From: Umezawaea tangerina
GTDB taxonomy: Bacteria > Actinomycetota > Actinomycetes > Mycobacteriales > Pseudonocardiaceae
Direction of reading: 5' to 3'
NCBI RefSeq assembly: GCF_003002815.1
Contig: NZ_PVTF01000007.1
Location: forward strand, 310,001 to 374,000
Length of the DNA stretch: 64,000 nucleotides
In this document: in pieces, positions 8,058 through 15,771 of the stretch
Numbering within the stretch: the first letter of the stretch is position 1
Layout of the letters: every line of letters starts with the position of its first letter
Made by a program: the position numbers and the translations under genes
Notes under the pieces: model-generated
Seen by the model: only the letters and a program-made list of their open reading frames with translations
Databases searched by the model: none
What the model was told of the DNA's origin: nothing

Positions 8058-8872
8058 TGCTGGGTGCCGATCGCGGACAGCAGGTCGAGCTTGCTCCGGG
8101 CGTCCGTTCCGGGACGCGGCGTGTAGACGACCACCCGCAGGTTCGAGCCCTGCGTGGTGAGGGTGTCGGAGTCGAGGTCGACGTCGCCGACCTCGGGGTG
8201 CTCGACGACCTTGTGCCCGCTCTGGTGCGCCGCCACCGCCCCGAGCGCCCACAGCTCGCGGAACCGCGCGCCGCGTTCCAACCGGGCGACCAGCGCGGTC
8301 AGCTCCCGGTCGTCGGGGTACCGGCTGGTGGTGGCGCGCAGGTCCGCCACCAGCGACCCCTCGAACGCGGCGAGCTCGGCCGGGGTGTACCGCACGCGCC
8401 CGGTCGAGCCCTCGAACTGGCGCAGCAGCATGTTGCGCTCGTCCGCGGACACGGCGGTGGGGTCGCCGAACGTGGCCGCGAACAGCGGGTTCCAGTGGAG
8501 CAGCTGCCACGTGGCGTCGTAGACCGAGAGCGGGTGCCCGGAGAGCTGGTCCATGATCCGGTGCACGCTGCCGGGGACCAGCCGCGGGACGCGGTTCGGG
8601 TCGGCGGTGTGCCCGGCCAGGCGCATCAGGTGGGCCTGCTCCTCGTCGGACAGCTGCAGGGCGCGGGCCAGTGCCACGCACACCTGCGCTGACGGGGTCG
8701 AGGCCCGGCCCTGCTCGATCCGGACCACGTACTCGATCGAGATGCCCGCCAGCACGGCCAGCTCCTCGCGCCGCAGCCCGGAGGCGCGCCGGGGCGAGTT
8801 CCGCGTGAGCCCCACCGCCTCCGGGGCGAGCCGGTCGCGCCAGGCGCGGAGCGCGTCACCCAGGTCGTTCAT
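8036..8872 (-). CDS. XRE-family regulator with MmyB-like ligand domain
   Basis: A 278-residue regulator. The N-terminal helix-turn-helix (residues 1-75: LRREELAVLAGISIEYVVRIEQGR) is followed by an MmyB-like ligand-binding domain (about 100-270) with VYDATWQLLHWNPLFAATFG. These proteins typically repress a divergently encoded short-chain dehydrogenase or similar enzyme, which is the arrangement here (SDR at 8974). The start at 8872 (MNDLGDAL) was preferred over a longer frame because family similarity begins there. A strong palindrome in the intergenic region is its likely operator. Confidence 0.88.
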   Translation of the reverse strand: MNDLGDALRAWRDRLAPEAVGLTRNSPRRASGLRREELAVLAGISIEYVVRIEQGRASTPSAQVCVALARALQLSDEEQAHLMRLAGHTADPNRVPRLVPGSVHRIMDQLSGHPLSVYDATWQLLHWNPLFAATFGDPTAVSADERNMLLRQFEGSTGRVRYTPAELAAFEGSLVADLRATTSRYPDDRELTALVARLERGARFRELWALGAVAAHQSGHKVVEHPEVGDVDLDSDTLTTQGSNLRVVVYTPRPGTDARSKLDLLSAIGTQQLTPRGT

Positions 8873-8904
8873 CCGGCCAGTCTCCCGCACGACCCCGTCC
8901 GCAG

Positions 8905-8925
8905 CCTGGTACCGGCTGTACCAGG
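8905..8925 (+). promoter_or_regulatory. Palindromic operator between XRE regulator and SDR
   Basis: The perfect inverted repeat CCTGGTAC-N5-GTACCAGG is centred in the 101-bp divergent spacer, 33 bp from the XRE start and 48 bp from the SDR start. Its length and position fit a homodimeric helix-turn-helix repressor controlling both genes. Confidence 0.75.
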
Positions 8926-8973
8926 ACGATCCCTGGCTGCCACGGGCAGTCGCGCTGGTGGACGGTGGTCCCC

Positions 8974-9855
8974 ATGAACCGACAGCACCACACCGACGCG
9001 AACTCCACCCGCCACGAGACCTCGGAGCTGGTGGTGGTGACCGGCGCGTCCACCGGGATCGGCCGGGCGACGGCGAAGCGCCTGGCGGCCGACGGCTTCC
9101 ACGTGCTGGCGGGCGTGCGCCGCCAGGCCGATGCCGACCGCTTGGCGGCTCCCGGCATCGAGCCCGTCATCCTCGACATCACCGACGAGGCCCACGTGGC
9201 CGCGCTGGCCGAACGGGTGGCGCGGGACCGCGACCGGCCGTTGCGGGCGCTGGTCAACAACGCCGGCATCGCGGTCAACGCGCCGGTGGAGACGGTGGCG
9301 CTGCCCGAGTGGCGGCGGCAGTTCGACGTCGGCGTGTTCGGGCAGATCGCGGTGACCCAGGCGCTGCTGCCCGCGCTGCTCGCCCACGGCGGCCGCGTCG
9401 TCAACATCGGCTCGGTCGGCGGCAAGGTCGCCATGCCGGGCTTCGGCCCGTACTCCGGCGCGAAGTTCGCCATGGAGGCCGTCAGCGACGCGCTGCGCCG
9501 GGAGGTCGAGGAGTTCGGGGTGGAGGTCGTGGTCGTCACCCCCGGCGCCGTGCGGACGTCCATGAACGAGAGCGGCGTCGCCACCGCCAAGCGGCTCGCG
9601 GGGACCATGACCCCCGACCAGCACGCCCGCTACGACAAGCTGACCGACGCCTTCCTGGCCCAGATCGAGGCGTTCGACAAGGACGGTGTCGAACCCGAAC
9701 GCGCGGCCGCCGTGGTCGCACGGGCCATCACCGCGCGCAAACCGCGCACGCGCTACCAGGTCGGCCGCGACGCCGCCGTCATCGTCCGCGTCGCCCGGCT
9801 CGTCCCCGACCGCCTCCTCGACCGGATGCTGCGCAGGCGGATGAAGCTGGGCTGA
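8974..9855 (+). CDS. Short-chain dehydrogenase/reductase
   Basis: A 293-residue classical SDR. The cofactor motif TGASTGIG is near residue 23, the structural NNAG near 95, the active-site Ser in NIGSVGGKV, and the catalytic YSGAK near 158. It has an extended C-terminal part (about 220-293) with a helix rich in Arg. Substrate is unknown; the C-terminal extension resembles SDRs acting on retinol- or steroid-like substrates. It is divergent from the XRE regulator and probably induced through the palindrome at 8905. The ATG at 8974 is preferred over the GTG at 8965. Confidence 0.9.
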   Translation: MNRQHHTDANSTRHETSELVVVTGASTGIGRATAKRLAADGFHVLAGVRRQADADRLAAPGIEPVILDITDEAHVAALAERVARDRDRPLRALVNNAGIAVNAPVETVALPEWRRQFDVGVFGQIAVTQALLPALLAHGGRVVNIGSVGGKVAMPGFGPYSGAKFAMEAVSDALRREVEEFGVEVVVVTPGAVRTSMNESGVATAKRLAGTMTPDQHARYDKLTDAFLAQIEAFDKDGVEPERAAAVVARAITARKPRTRYQVGRDAAVIVRVARLVPDRLLDRMLRRRMKLG

Positions 9856-9898
9856 CCGCGCCCGCCGGACCACCTCGCGCCACCGCCCGGATCGGACC

Positions 9899-10084
9899 TC
9901 ACCGCGACGGGACGATCGCCCACAGCGCGAGGTAGACGAGGAACTGCGGTCCGGGCAGCAGGCAGGACAGCACGAACAGCAGTCGGACCGTGCCGGCCTT
10001 CATGCCCCACCGCTCGGCGAGCCCCGCGCACACGCCGGCGATCCTGCGGTTGTCCCTCGGCCTGCTCAACGCCGCTGACGTCAT
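9899..10084 (-). CDS. PspC-domain small membrane protein
   Basis: A 61-residue protein made of one PspC domain: RRIAGVCAGLAERWGM followed by a hydrophobic helix pair (VRLLFVLSCLLPGPQFLVYLALWAIVP). PspC domains are linked to phage-shock or envelope-stress responses and sit in the cytoplasmic membrane. The start at 10084 has a strong GGAGG Shine-Dalgarno; a longer frame upstream runs through a hairpin and is unlikely. It faces the SDR tail to tail. Confidence 0.85.
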   Translation of the reverse strand: MTSAALSRPRDNRRIAGVCAGLAERWGMKAGTVRLLFVLSCLLPGPQFLVYLALWAIVPSR

Positions 10085-10108
10085 GGTCCGTTCCTCCGAC
10101 TGCTCCGT

Positions 10109-10132
10109 GGTGGCGCTTTTCCCCGCGCCACC
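10109..10132 (-). terminator. Hairpin between IMPase and PspC genes
   Basis: Perfect 8-bp arms GGTGGCGC / GCGCCACC around an 8-nt loop, located 76 nt past the IMPase stop and 24 nt before the PspC start on the minus strand. It is a candidate terminator for the upstream gene or a leader structure for PspC. Confidence 0.4.
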
Positions 10133-10207
10133 AACGGTAGGCGGCCGCGCGTCCCGGCACATCCCGCCGGAGCGGACACCCGCGGGTGGCTCGCACGGGG
10201 GACCTGG

Positions 10208-10984
10208 TCAGCGGCCGTCCCCGGTTCCCAGTAGCGCCAGCAGTCCTTTGTGGACGCCCGGTGCGGCGGCCAGGACGTCGGCGTGCCCCGGCCGCCACGG
10301 CTCGCCGCGCAGGTCGGTCACCACGCCGCCCGCCTCGGTGACGAGCAGGACGCCCGCGGCCACGCCGACCAGGTCGCACTCGTACTGCCAGTACGCGTCC
10401 ACGTGGCCCTCGGCGACGTCGAGCTGCGGGAACGTGCTGGGCACCGTGGAGCGGATGAGCAGGACCTCGTCGAGCAGCGCGGCGACGGCGTCGCCGAAGT
10501 CGCGGTTGCGGGTGCGGGGCTGGGTCATCGCGACGACCGCCGCGTCGACCTCCGTCTTGGCGGACACGGTGAGCGGCCTGCCGTCGAGGAAGGCGCCCCC
10601 GCCCCGCACCGCCGTCCACGTGCGGAAGCCGACCGGCTGGTGGACGACCGCGAGCACCGGCGTGTTGTCCCTGAGCAGGGTGACCGTCACCGCCCACTGG
10701 TCCGTGCCGTGCACGAAGTTGACGCCGCCCTCGATCGGGTCGACGGCCCACCACTCGCCGGGCGGGAGCTCCGCCATCTCCTCGTCGTCGCCGACCCAGC
10801 GCGCTTCGGGGCGGATCTCGGCGAGGGCGGGTCGCAGGATGCCGGAGACGAGGTCGTCCAGGCGCTTGCCGACCGCGCCCATCTCCGCCTTGGTCGTGGG
10901 GCGGGCGGTGTCGGTGTACTGGTCGTGCAGTGCGGCACCCGCGCTGACGACCACGGCCTTGACCTGTTCGAGCAGGTTCTCCAT
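10208..10984 (-). CDS. Inositol monophosphatase-family protein
   Basis: A 258-residue member of the Mg-dependent IMPase/FIG superfamily, which removes phosphate from inositol phosphate, histidinol phosphate, PAP or fructose bisphosphate. The first metal-site motif is WVGDDEEMAEL, and the second is WAVDPIEGGVNFVHG where the family consensus is W-DPLDGT-NF-G. The Asp that usually follows DP-L is Glu here, and Thr is replaced by Gly, so the metal site is atypical. The C-terminal YWQYECDLVGVAAGVLLVTEAGG matches the family W-D-AAG-LLV-EAGG motif. The start at 10984 has an AGGAGGA Shine-Dalgarno. It is divergent from a LysR gene; the substrate is unknown. Confidence 0.85.
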   Translation of the reverse strand: MENLLEQVKAVVVSAGAALHDQYTDTARPTTKAEMGAVGKRLDDLVSGILRPALAEIRPEARWVGDDEEMAELPPGEWWAVDPIEGGVNFVHGTDQWAVTVTLLRDNTPVLAVVHQPVGFRTWTAVRGGGAFLDGRPLTVSAKTEVDAAVVAMTQPRTRNRDFGDAVAALLDEVLLIRSTVPSTFPQLDVAEGHVDAYWQYECDLVGVAAGVLLVTEAGGVVTDLRGEPWRPGHADVLAAAPGVHKGLLALLGTGDGR

Positions 10985-11067
10985 GACGGGGCTTCCTCCT
11001 GGGCTCCTCGTGCGGTTGCGCCGTCGCGTCGAGCGGCTCGTGTCCACCTTCGAGCCCGACGCCCATT

Positions 11068-11119
11068 AAGTCCAATGCACTCTTGCTAAGCTAGGGTTTA
11101 CTGTCATGCAATTGGACTT
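11068..11119 (+). promoter_or_regulatory. Inverted repeat straddling a LysR start codon
   Basis: The left arm AAGTCCAAT (11068-11076) is exactly mirrored by ATTGGACTT (11111-11119), which forms codons 3-5 of the LysR gene. The similarity continues outward and inward (TTAAGTCCAATGCA versus TGCAATTGGACTTGAA). The spacer of 34 bp is AT-rich and contains the likely promoter. It may be a looping or two-site LysR operator that blocks its own gene and tunes the divergent IMPase gene. Confidence 0.6.
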
Positions 11120-12005
11120 GAACCTGCTCACGGTCCTCGACGCGCTGCTGGAAGAGGGCAGCGTGCTCGGCGCTGCCGACCGGCTGCGGCTCTCCTCACC
11201 CGCGGTCAGCCGCTCACTGGGGCGCATCCGGCGGTTGACCGGCGACGACATCCTGGTGCGCACCGGCCGCACCATGACGCCGACGCCCTACGCGCTGGCA
11301 GTCCGCGAACAGGTCGGCGACCTGGTGCGGCAGGCCAGGAGCGTGCTCGTCCCCAACCGGGAGCTCGACCTGGCCGAGCTCGACCGCACCTTCACGCTCC
11401 AGTGCCACGACGCCCTCACCACCGCGTTGGCGCCGCCGCTGCTGACCACCGTGGCGGAGCTCGCTCCCGGTGTGCGCCTGCGCTTCCTGGCCGAGCCCGC
11501 GTCCGACACCGACGACCTGCGCCACGGTCGCGTCGACCTCGCGATCGGCTCCTCCGCGCCCGACCTGCCCGAGTTCCGCTCCGAGACCGTCGGCCACGAC
11601 CGGGTCGTCGCGATCGTGCGCCGCGACCACCCGTGCGCGGGCGCCCTCGACCTCGCCGCCTACGCCGCCCAGCCGCACATCCTGATCTCCCGCCGCGGCC
11701 GCCTCGCCGACCCGGTCGACGAGATCCTGGCGACCCACGGCCTCCGCCGCCGCGTCGTCGCCTCGGTCGGCACCGCCGCGAGCGCCATGCTCATCGTCAG
11801 CCGCGGTGACGCCGTCCTGAGCGCGCCCGCGGCGATCTGGCGCCCCCTCATCGACACGTTCGGCCTGCGGACCGAGCCGCTGCCCGTCCCGGTACCGCCC
11901 CCGGCGATGATCTCCAGCTGGCACCAGCGCTACGACACCGACGCCGCCCACGCCTGGCTCCGCGAGAGGGTGCGCGCCACCCTGGCCGCGACCGTCGCCC
12001 CCTGA
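11106..12005 (+). CDS. LysR-family transcriptional regulator
   Basis: A 299-residue LysR regulator. The winged helix is at residues 1-65 (LDLNLLTVLDALLEEGSVLGAADRLRLSSPAVSRSLGRIRRLTGDDILVR in outline, of the NodD/PcpR-like subgroup), and the effector domain spans about 90-295. It is divergent from the IMPase gene, with a paired inverted repeat overlapping its own start codon, suggesting tight autorepression. Targets are not identified beyond the divergent gene. Confidence 0.9.
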   Translation: MQLDLNLLTVLDALLEEGSVLGAADRLRLSSPAVSRSLGRIRRLTGDDILVRTGRTMTPTPYALAVREQVGDLVRQARSVLVPNRELDLAELDRTFTLQCHDALTTALAPPLLTTVAELAPGVRLRFLAEPASDTDDLRHGRVDLAIGSSAPDLPEFRSETVGHDRVVAIVRRDHPCAGALDLAAYAAQPHILISRRGRLADPVDEILATHGLRRRVVASVGTAASAMLIVSRGDAVLSAPAAIWRPLIDTFGLRTEPLPVPVPPPAMISSWHQRYDTDAAHAWLRERVRATLAATVAP

Positions 12006-12125
12006 GCACGTCCGGCGTGGGTGGGTGTCGCGGGTCCACCCGGATCCTCCGCCGCTTGTCTACCTTGGCTGTCAGGTGGCAGGCGCGAGTGCGGCGGGGG
12101 AGCATCCCCGGAGGGAGGTGGAGCG

Positions 12126-12959
12126 GTGGTCGAGCAGGAGGTGGTTCCCCGGCTGGGGGAGTTCCTGCGGGCCCGGCGGGCGCTGGTGCGGCCGCAGGAC
12201 CACGGGCTGCCCACCGGTCCGCGCCGCACGCCCGGCCTGCGGCGCGAAGAGGTCGCCATGCTCGTGGGGGTCAGCACCGACTACTACGTCCGGCTCGAAC
12301 AAGGGCGGGACAGGCACCCGTCGCCGCAGGTCGTGGAGGCGTTGGCGAGCGCGTTGCTGCTGGAGGGCGAAGCGGCCGAGCACCTGCGCGGTCTCGCGAG
12401 TCCCGCGGTGCCGCGCCGTCGTCGGACGGGCCGCCGCGAGTACGCCTCGCCGGGGCTGGTCGCCTTGATGGACGCCTGGCCCGCCACACCCGCGCTCGTC
12501 TACGGGCGGTACATGGACCTGCTGGCGGCGAACCCGCTCGGCGGGGCGCTGTTCTCCTGGCTGGGTGAGGAGACCAACCTGCTGCGGGGGATCTTCCTCA
12601 GGCCGGGGGCGCGGCTGTTCTACCGGGACTGGGCGCGGATCGCCGAGGGGTGCGTCGCGGCGCTGCGCGCGGCGAACCGCGACCCCGACGACCCGCGGCT
12701 GGTCGAGCTGGTGGGCGAGCTGTCGGTGCGGAGCCCCGAGTTCGCGCGGCTGTGGTCGCGCCACGATGTGCGGGCGAAGATGGCCACGACCAAGCACCTG
12801 GTCCACCCGGCCGTCGGCGCGCTCGCGCTGTCGTTCCAGAACCTCACCGTCGCCGACGCCCCCGGCCAGCACCTGGTGGTCTACCACGCCGCACCGGGCA
12901 GCCCCGAGGAGCAGGCGCTCGCCCTGCTCGGCAGCGCCGCCGCCTCCGACCGGGTCTGA
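12126..12959 (+). CDS. XRE-family regulator with MmyB-like ligand domain
   Basis: A 277-residue paralogue-type match to the regulator ending at 8036: helix-turn-helix at about 30-90 (RRTPGLRREEVAMLVGVSTDYYVRLEQGRD) and MmyB-like domain beyond (YMDLLAANPLGGALF, with KHLVHPAVGALALSFQNLTV near the end). The GTG at 12126 is preceded by a strong GGAGGGAGG Shine-Dalgarno, which decides the start. An SDR gene follows 80 bp downstream on the same strand, so the regulator-SDR pairing seen at 8036-9855 recurs here in tandem orientation. Confidence 0.88.
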   Translation: MVEQEVVPRLGEFLRARRALVRPQDHGLPTGPRRTPGLRREEVAMLVGVSTDYYVRLEQGRDRHPSPQVVEALASALLLEGEAAEHLRGLASPAVPRRRRTGRREYASPGLVALMDAWPATPALVYGRYMDLLAANPLGGALFSWLGEETNLLRGIFLRPGARLFYRDWARIAEGCVAALRAANRDPDDPRLVELVGELSVRSPEFARLWSRHDVRAKMATTKHLVHPAVGALALSFQNLTVADAPGQHLVVYHAAPGSPEEQALALLGSAAASDRV

Positions 12960-13039
12960 GATCCGGCGGTCCCCTCCCCGACGGTGAGCGATCCGTCGTC
13001 CACAAGCGTCCCCTGGGCGCCCGCATCCCTGGAGTCGAC

Positions 13040-13876
13040 ATGTCCGTCTGGTTCATCACCGGTGCCTCGCGCGGCTTCGGCCGCGAGCTGACCGCCTCGG
13101 CCCTCGCCCACGGCGACCGGGTCGTCGCGACCGCCCGGAACCCGGAGGCGGTCACCGACGCCTTCCCCGAGGCGGGCGACGCGCTGCTGGCCCTGCCGCT
13201 CGACGTCACCGACGAGGCGCGGGCCGCCGCGGCCGTCGCCGCGGGTGTCGAGCGCTTCGGCCGGATCGACGTCGTGGTCAACAACGCGGGCTACGGGATC
13301 TTCGGCGCGGTCGAGGAGATCTCCGACGCCGAGGCCCGCGACCTGTTCGACACCAACGTCTTCGGCCTGCTCGCCGTCACCAGGGCGGTGCTGCCGACGC
13401 TGCGGGAGCAAGGCGGGGGGCACGTCGTGAACATCGGTTCCAGCGCCGGGTTCGCCGCGGGCGCGGGCCGAGGTCTTTACGGCGCCTCGAAGTTCGCCGT
13501 GGAGGCCATCACGGAGGCGCTGCGCGGCGAACTGGCCCCGCTCGGCATCCGCGTCACGGTCGTGGAGCCCGGCTCCTTCCGCACCGGGTTCCTGACCCCG
13601 GACAGCAGGCGCGGCCCGGCGACCACCATCCCGGCCTACGCGGGCACGGTCGGCGTGCTGCGGACGGCGATCGAGGGCAACGACGGCCGCCAGCCAGGAG
13701 ATCCGGTGAAGGCGGCGGCCGCCATCCGACGGCTGGTGGCCGCCGCCGAACCGCCGTCGCGGCTCCAGCTGGGCAGCGACAGCGTCGCACTGGTCGAGGG
13801 CAAGCTCGCCGCCGTGGCCGAGGAGCTTTCCGCTTGGCGCCCGCTGGCCCTGTCCACCGACTTCGAGCCCGCGTGA
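13040..13876 (+). CDS. Short-chain dehydrogenase/reductase
   Basis: A 278-residue classical SDR: cofactor motif TGASRGFG at residue 8, NNAGYG near 82, active-site Ser in NIGSSAG and catalytic YGASK near 151. It belongs to the large group of NADP-dependent SDRs with a C-terminal substrate lid (about 190-270). The substrate is unknown. It is downstream of the XRE regulator at 12126 and faces the TetR gene at 13910, from which it is separated by a perfect 9-bp hairpin. Confidence 0.9.
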   Translation: MSVWFITGASRGFGRELTASALAHGDRVVATARNPEAVTDAFPEAGDALLALPLDVTDEARAAAAVAAGVERFGRIDVVVNNAGYGIFGAVEEISDAEARDLFDTNVFGLLAVTRAVLPTLREQGGGHVVNIGSSAGFAAGAGRGLYGASKFAVEAITEALRGELAPLGIRVTVVEPGSFRTGFLTPDSRRGPATTIPAYAGTVGVLRTAIEGNDGRQPGDPVKAAAAIRRLVAAAEPPSRLQLGSDSVALVEGKLAAVAEELSAWRPLALSTDFEPA

Positions 13877-13877
13877 G

Positions 13878-13906
13878 CCCCTTCCGTCCACACGGGCCGG
13901 AAGGGG
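13878..13906 (+). terminator. Bidirectional terminator hairpin
   Basis: Perfect 9-bp arms CCCCTTCCG / CGGAAGGGG with an 11-nt loop fill the 33-bp gap between the convergent SDR and TetR genes. Confidence 0.7.
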
Positions 13907-13909
13907 TCG

Positions 13910-14521
13910 TCAGGAACCGGTGACGGTCGCCGGTGCCAACCACGGGGCGAGTGCCGCGCGGGTGGCCTTGCGGACCGCGTCCCGGTGCGCCACCGCGTCG
14001 AGCCCTGGTGCGGTGAGCAGCAGGTGGATCGTGCTCTGCACGGACGCGCCGGCGAACGCACCGGTCAACGCCGCGGCGGTCACCTCGTCGAGCTCGTCGG
14101 GGAAGGCCGCGGCCAGGCCGCGGGCGACCTCCAGCTGCGCCCGGCAGCACAGCTGCAGGCCTCGGGCCAGCACCGCGGGGACCTCGCGCATCAGCTGCAA
14201 CCGCAGCGCGGCGAGCCCGCCGCCCAGGTCCTCGGAGCCGTCGATCTCCGCGATCGCCCGCAGCAGCACCTCGGCGGGGCGCTCGTCCGGCCCTCGCCGC
14301 TCGACGCACTCCAGAGCCGCGCGCACCCTGGCCTCGTGGTCGGGGAAGAGCAGCTCCTCCTTGCTCTCGAAGTAGCTGAAGAAGGTGCGCGCGCCCACGT
14401 CGGCGGCGTCGGCGATCTCCGCGATCGTGGTGCGCTCGTAGCCCTGGCGCCCGAACAGCTCGGTGGCGGCATCGACGAGCGCGCGGCGGGTGCGGACCCG
14501 CTTGCGGTCACGGACGGTCAT
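13910..14521 (-). CDS. TetR-family transcriptional regulator
   Basis: A 203-residue TetR regulator. The N-terminal helix-turn-helix (LVDAATELFGRQGYERTTIAEIADAADVGARTFFSYF) covers residues 12-60; the rest is the helical ligand domain. It is divergent from a flavin monooxygenase gene with an 81-bp spacer that contains an almost perfect 27-bp palindrome, so it most likely represses that monooxygenase and itself. The arrangement is typical of antibiotic- or aromatic-inducible monooxygenases. Confidence 0.92.
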   Translation of the reverse strand: MTVRDRKRVRTRRALVDAATELFGRQGYERTTIAEIADAADVGARTFFSYFESKEELLFPDHEARVRAALECVERRGPDERPAEVLLRAIAEIDGSEDLGGGLAALRLQLMREVPAVLARGLQLCCRAQLEVARGLAAAFPDELDEVTAAALTGAFAGASVQSTIHLLLTAPGLDAVAHRDAVRKATRAALAPWLAPATVTGS

Positions 14522-14551
14522 CCGCCCAGCTTACCGCCGGTCGCAGCGGGG

Positions 14552-14578
14552 GCAGAACTGCAATCATTGCATTTCTGC
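14552..14578 (+). promoter_or_regulatory. 27-bp TetR operator
   Basis: Arms GCAGAACTGCAAT and ATTGCATTTCTGC flank a single central base; 12 of 13 positions are mirrored. It lies between the divergent TetR and monooxygenase genes, 24 bp from the monooxygenase start. Confidence 0.85.
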
Positions 14579-14602
14579 ACTCACTGCCGATATGTTCTGC
14601 CC

Positions 14603-15760
14603 ATGACCCCACCCACCGTCCTGGTCCTCGGCGCGGGCGTCGCGGGCCCCGCACTCGCCTACTGGCTGGCCCGCCACGGGATGCGCCCCACCGTCGTCGA
14701 ACAGGCAGCCGAGCTGCGCTCCGGCGGCACCGCCGTGGTCGTCAAGGACCGCGCCCACGCGGTCGTCGAGGAGATGGGCGTCCTGCCCCGGCTGCGCGAG
14801 CTCGCCACCACCGTCGACGCCATGGCCCTCCTGGACGCGAACGGCAGGCGGATCGCCCGGATCCCCACGTCCTCCGACCGGTCCCCGTCGGTCGAGGTGA
14901 CCCGCGCCGACCTGTCCGCGGTGCTCCGCCACGCCGTCGGCGACGACGCGGAGTTCCTCTTCGACGAGACGGTCACGGCCCTGGAGCAGGACGGGGAGGG
15001 CGTCGACGTCACCTTCCGCCGCGCCGCGCCCCGCCGCTTCGACCTGGTGGTCGGCGCCGACGGCGTCCACTCGGCGATCCGCGGGCTGGTGTTCGGGCCG
15101 GAACGCGACTTCGTCACCGACCTGCCCCTGTACGCCGCGAGCGTTCCCGTGTCGCCGGACCTGGTCGACGACCCGCGCGAGATGCTCCTGCTCAACGCGC
15201 CCGGCCGCATGCTGGCCATCCACCCGTCACGAACTACCCCGGTCGCCCTGTTCACCTTCCGCGGCCCGCGCGTGGACGGCTACGACGGCTACGACCGCCA
15301 CGACACCGCGCTCCAGAAGCGCATGCTGGCCGCCGCCTACGCCCCGTTGGGCTGGCGCGTCCCCGAGCTGGTCGCGACCTACCAGGAGCACCCCGCGCCG
15401 TTCTTCCAGCCGCTCGGCAACCTCCGGCTGCCGACCTGGTCGCGCGGCCGGGTCGCCCTCGTCGGCGACGCCGCCTCCGCCGTCGCCCTGCTCAGCGACG
15501 GCTCCAGCCTCGCCATCGCGGGCGCGCACGGCCTCGCCGCGGCCCTCGCCGCCCACCCCGGCGACCACGCCGGTGCCTTCCGCGCCTACGAGGCCGACCA
15601 CCGGCCCCGAGCGGACGCGAAACACCGCCTCACCGGCGTGGCCGCCGCCTTGCTGGTTCCCCGGACCCGTGCGGGCCTGGCAGTGCGCAACACCCTCGCC
15701 CGGACCGTCACCCGCGCGACCAGGACGCCCCTGCACGACCCGTCGGCCACCCGCACCTGA
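14603..15760 (+). CDS. FAD-dependent monooxygenase (PHBH/TetX-type)
   Basis: A 385-residue class A flavoprotein monooxygenase. The FAD-binding GxGxxG appears as VLGAGVAGPALAYWLARHG at residues 6-24. The DG motif is VVGADGVHSAIR near 155, and the second FAD motif is GRVALVGDAASAVALLSDGSSLAIAGA near 290. This family hydroxylates aromatic or antibiotic substrates such as tetracycline and rifampicin. It is divergent from a TetR repressor with a strong operator, which suggests substrate-induced detoxification. It lies next to the NRPS locus but in the opposite orientation with its own regulator, so it is probably not part of the cluster. Confidence 0.88.
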   Translation: MTPPTVLVLGAGVAGPALAYWLARHGMRPTVVEQAAELRSGGTAVVVKDRAHAVVEEMGVLPRLRELATTVDAMALLDANGRRIARIPTSSDRSPSVEVTRADLSAVLRHAVGDDAEFLFDETVTALEQDGEGVDVTFRRAAPRRFDLVVGADGVHSAIRGLVFGPERDFVTDLPLYAASVPVSPDLVDDPREMLLLNAPGRMLAIHPSRTTPVALFTFRGPRVDGYDGYDRHDTALQKRMLAAAYAPLGWRVPELVATYQEHPAPFFQPLGNLRLPTWSRGRVALVGDAASAVALLSDGSSLAIAGAHGLAAALAAHPGDHAGAFRAYEADHRPRADAKHRLTGVAAALLVPRTRAGLAVRNTLARTVTRATRTPLHDPSATRT

Positions 15761-15771
15761 GCACCCGACGG

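Noticed and set aside
14603-15760. Tailoring oxygenase of the NRPS cluster
   Set aside because: It is divergent from its own TetR repressor with a dedicated operator and convergent to the NRPS operon, so independent regulation is more likely. Not excluded.
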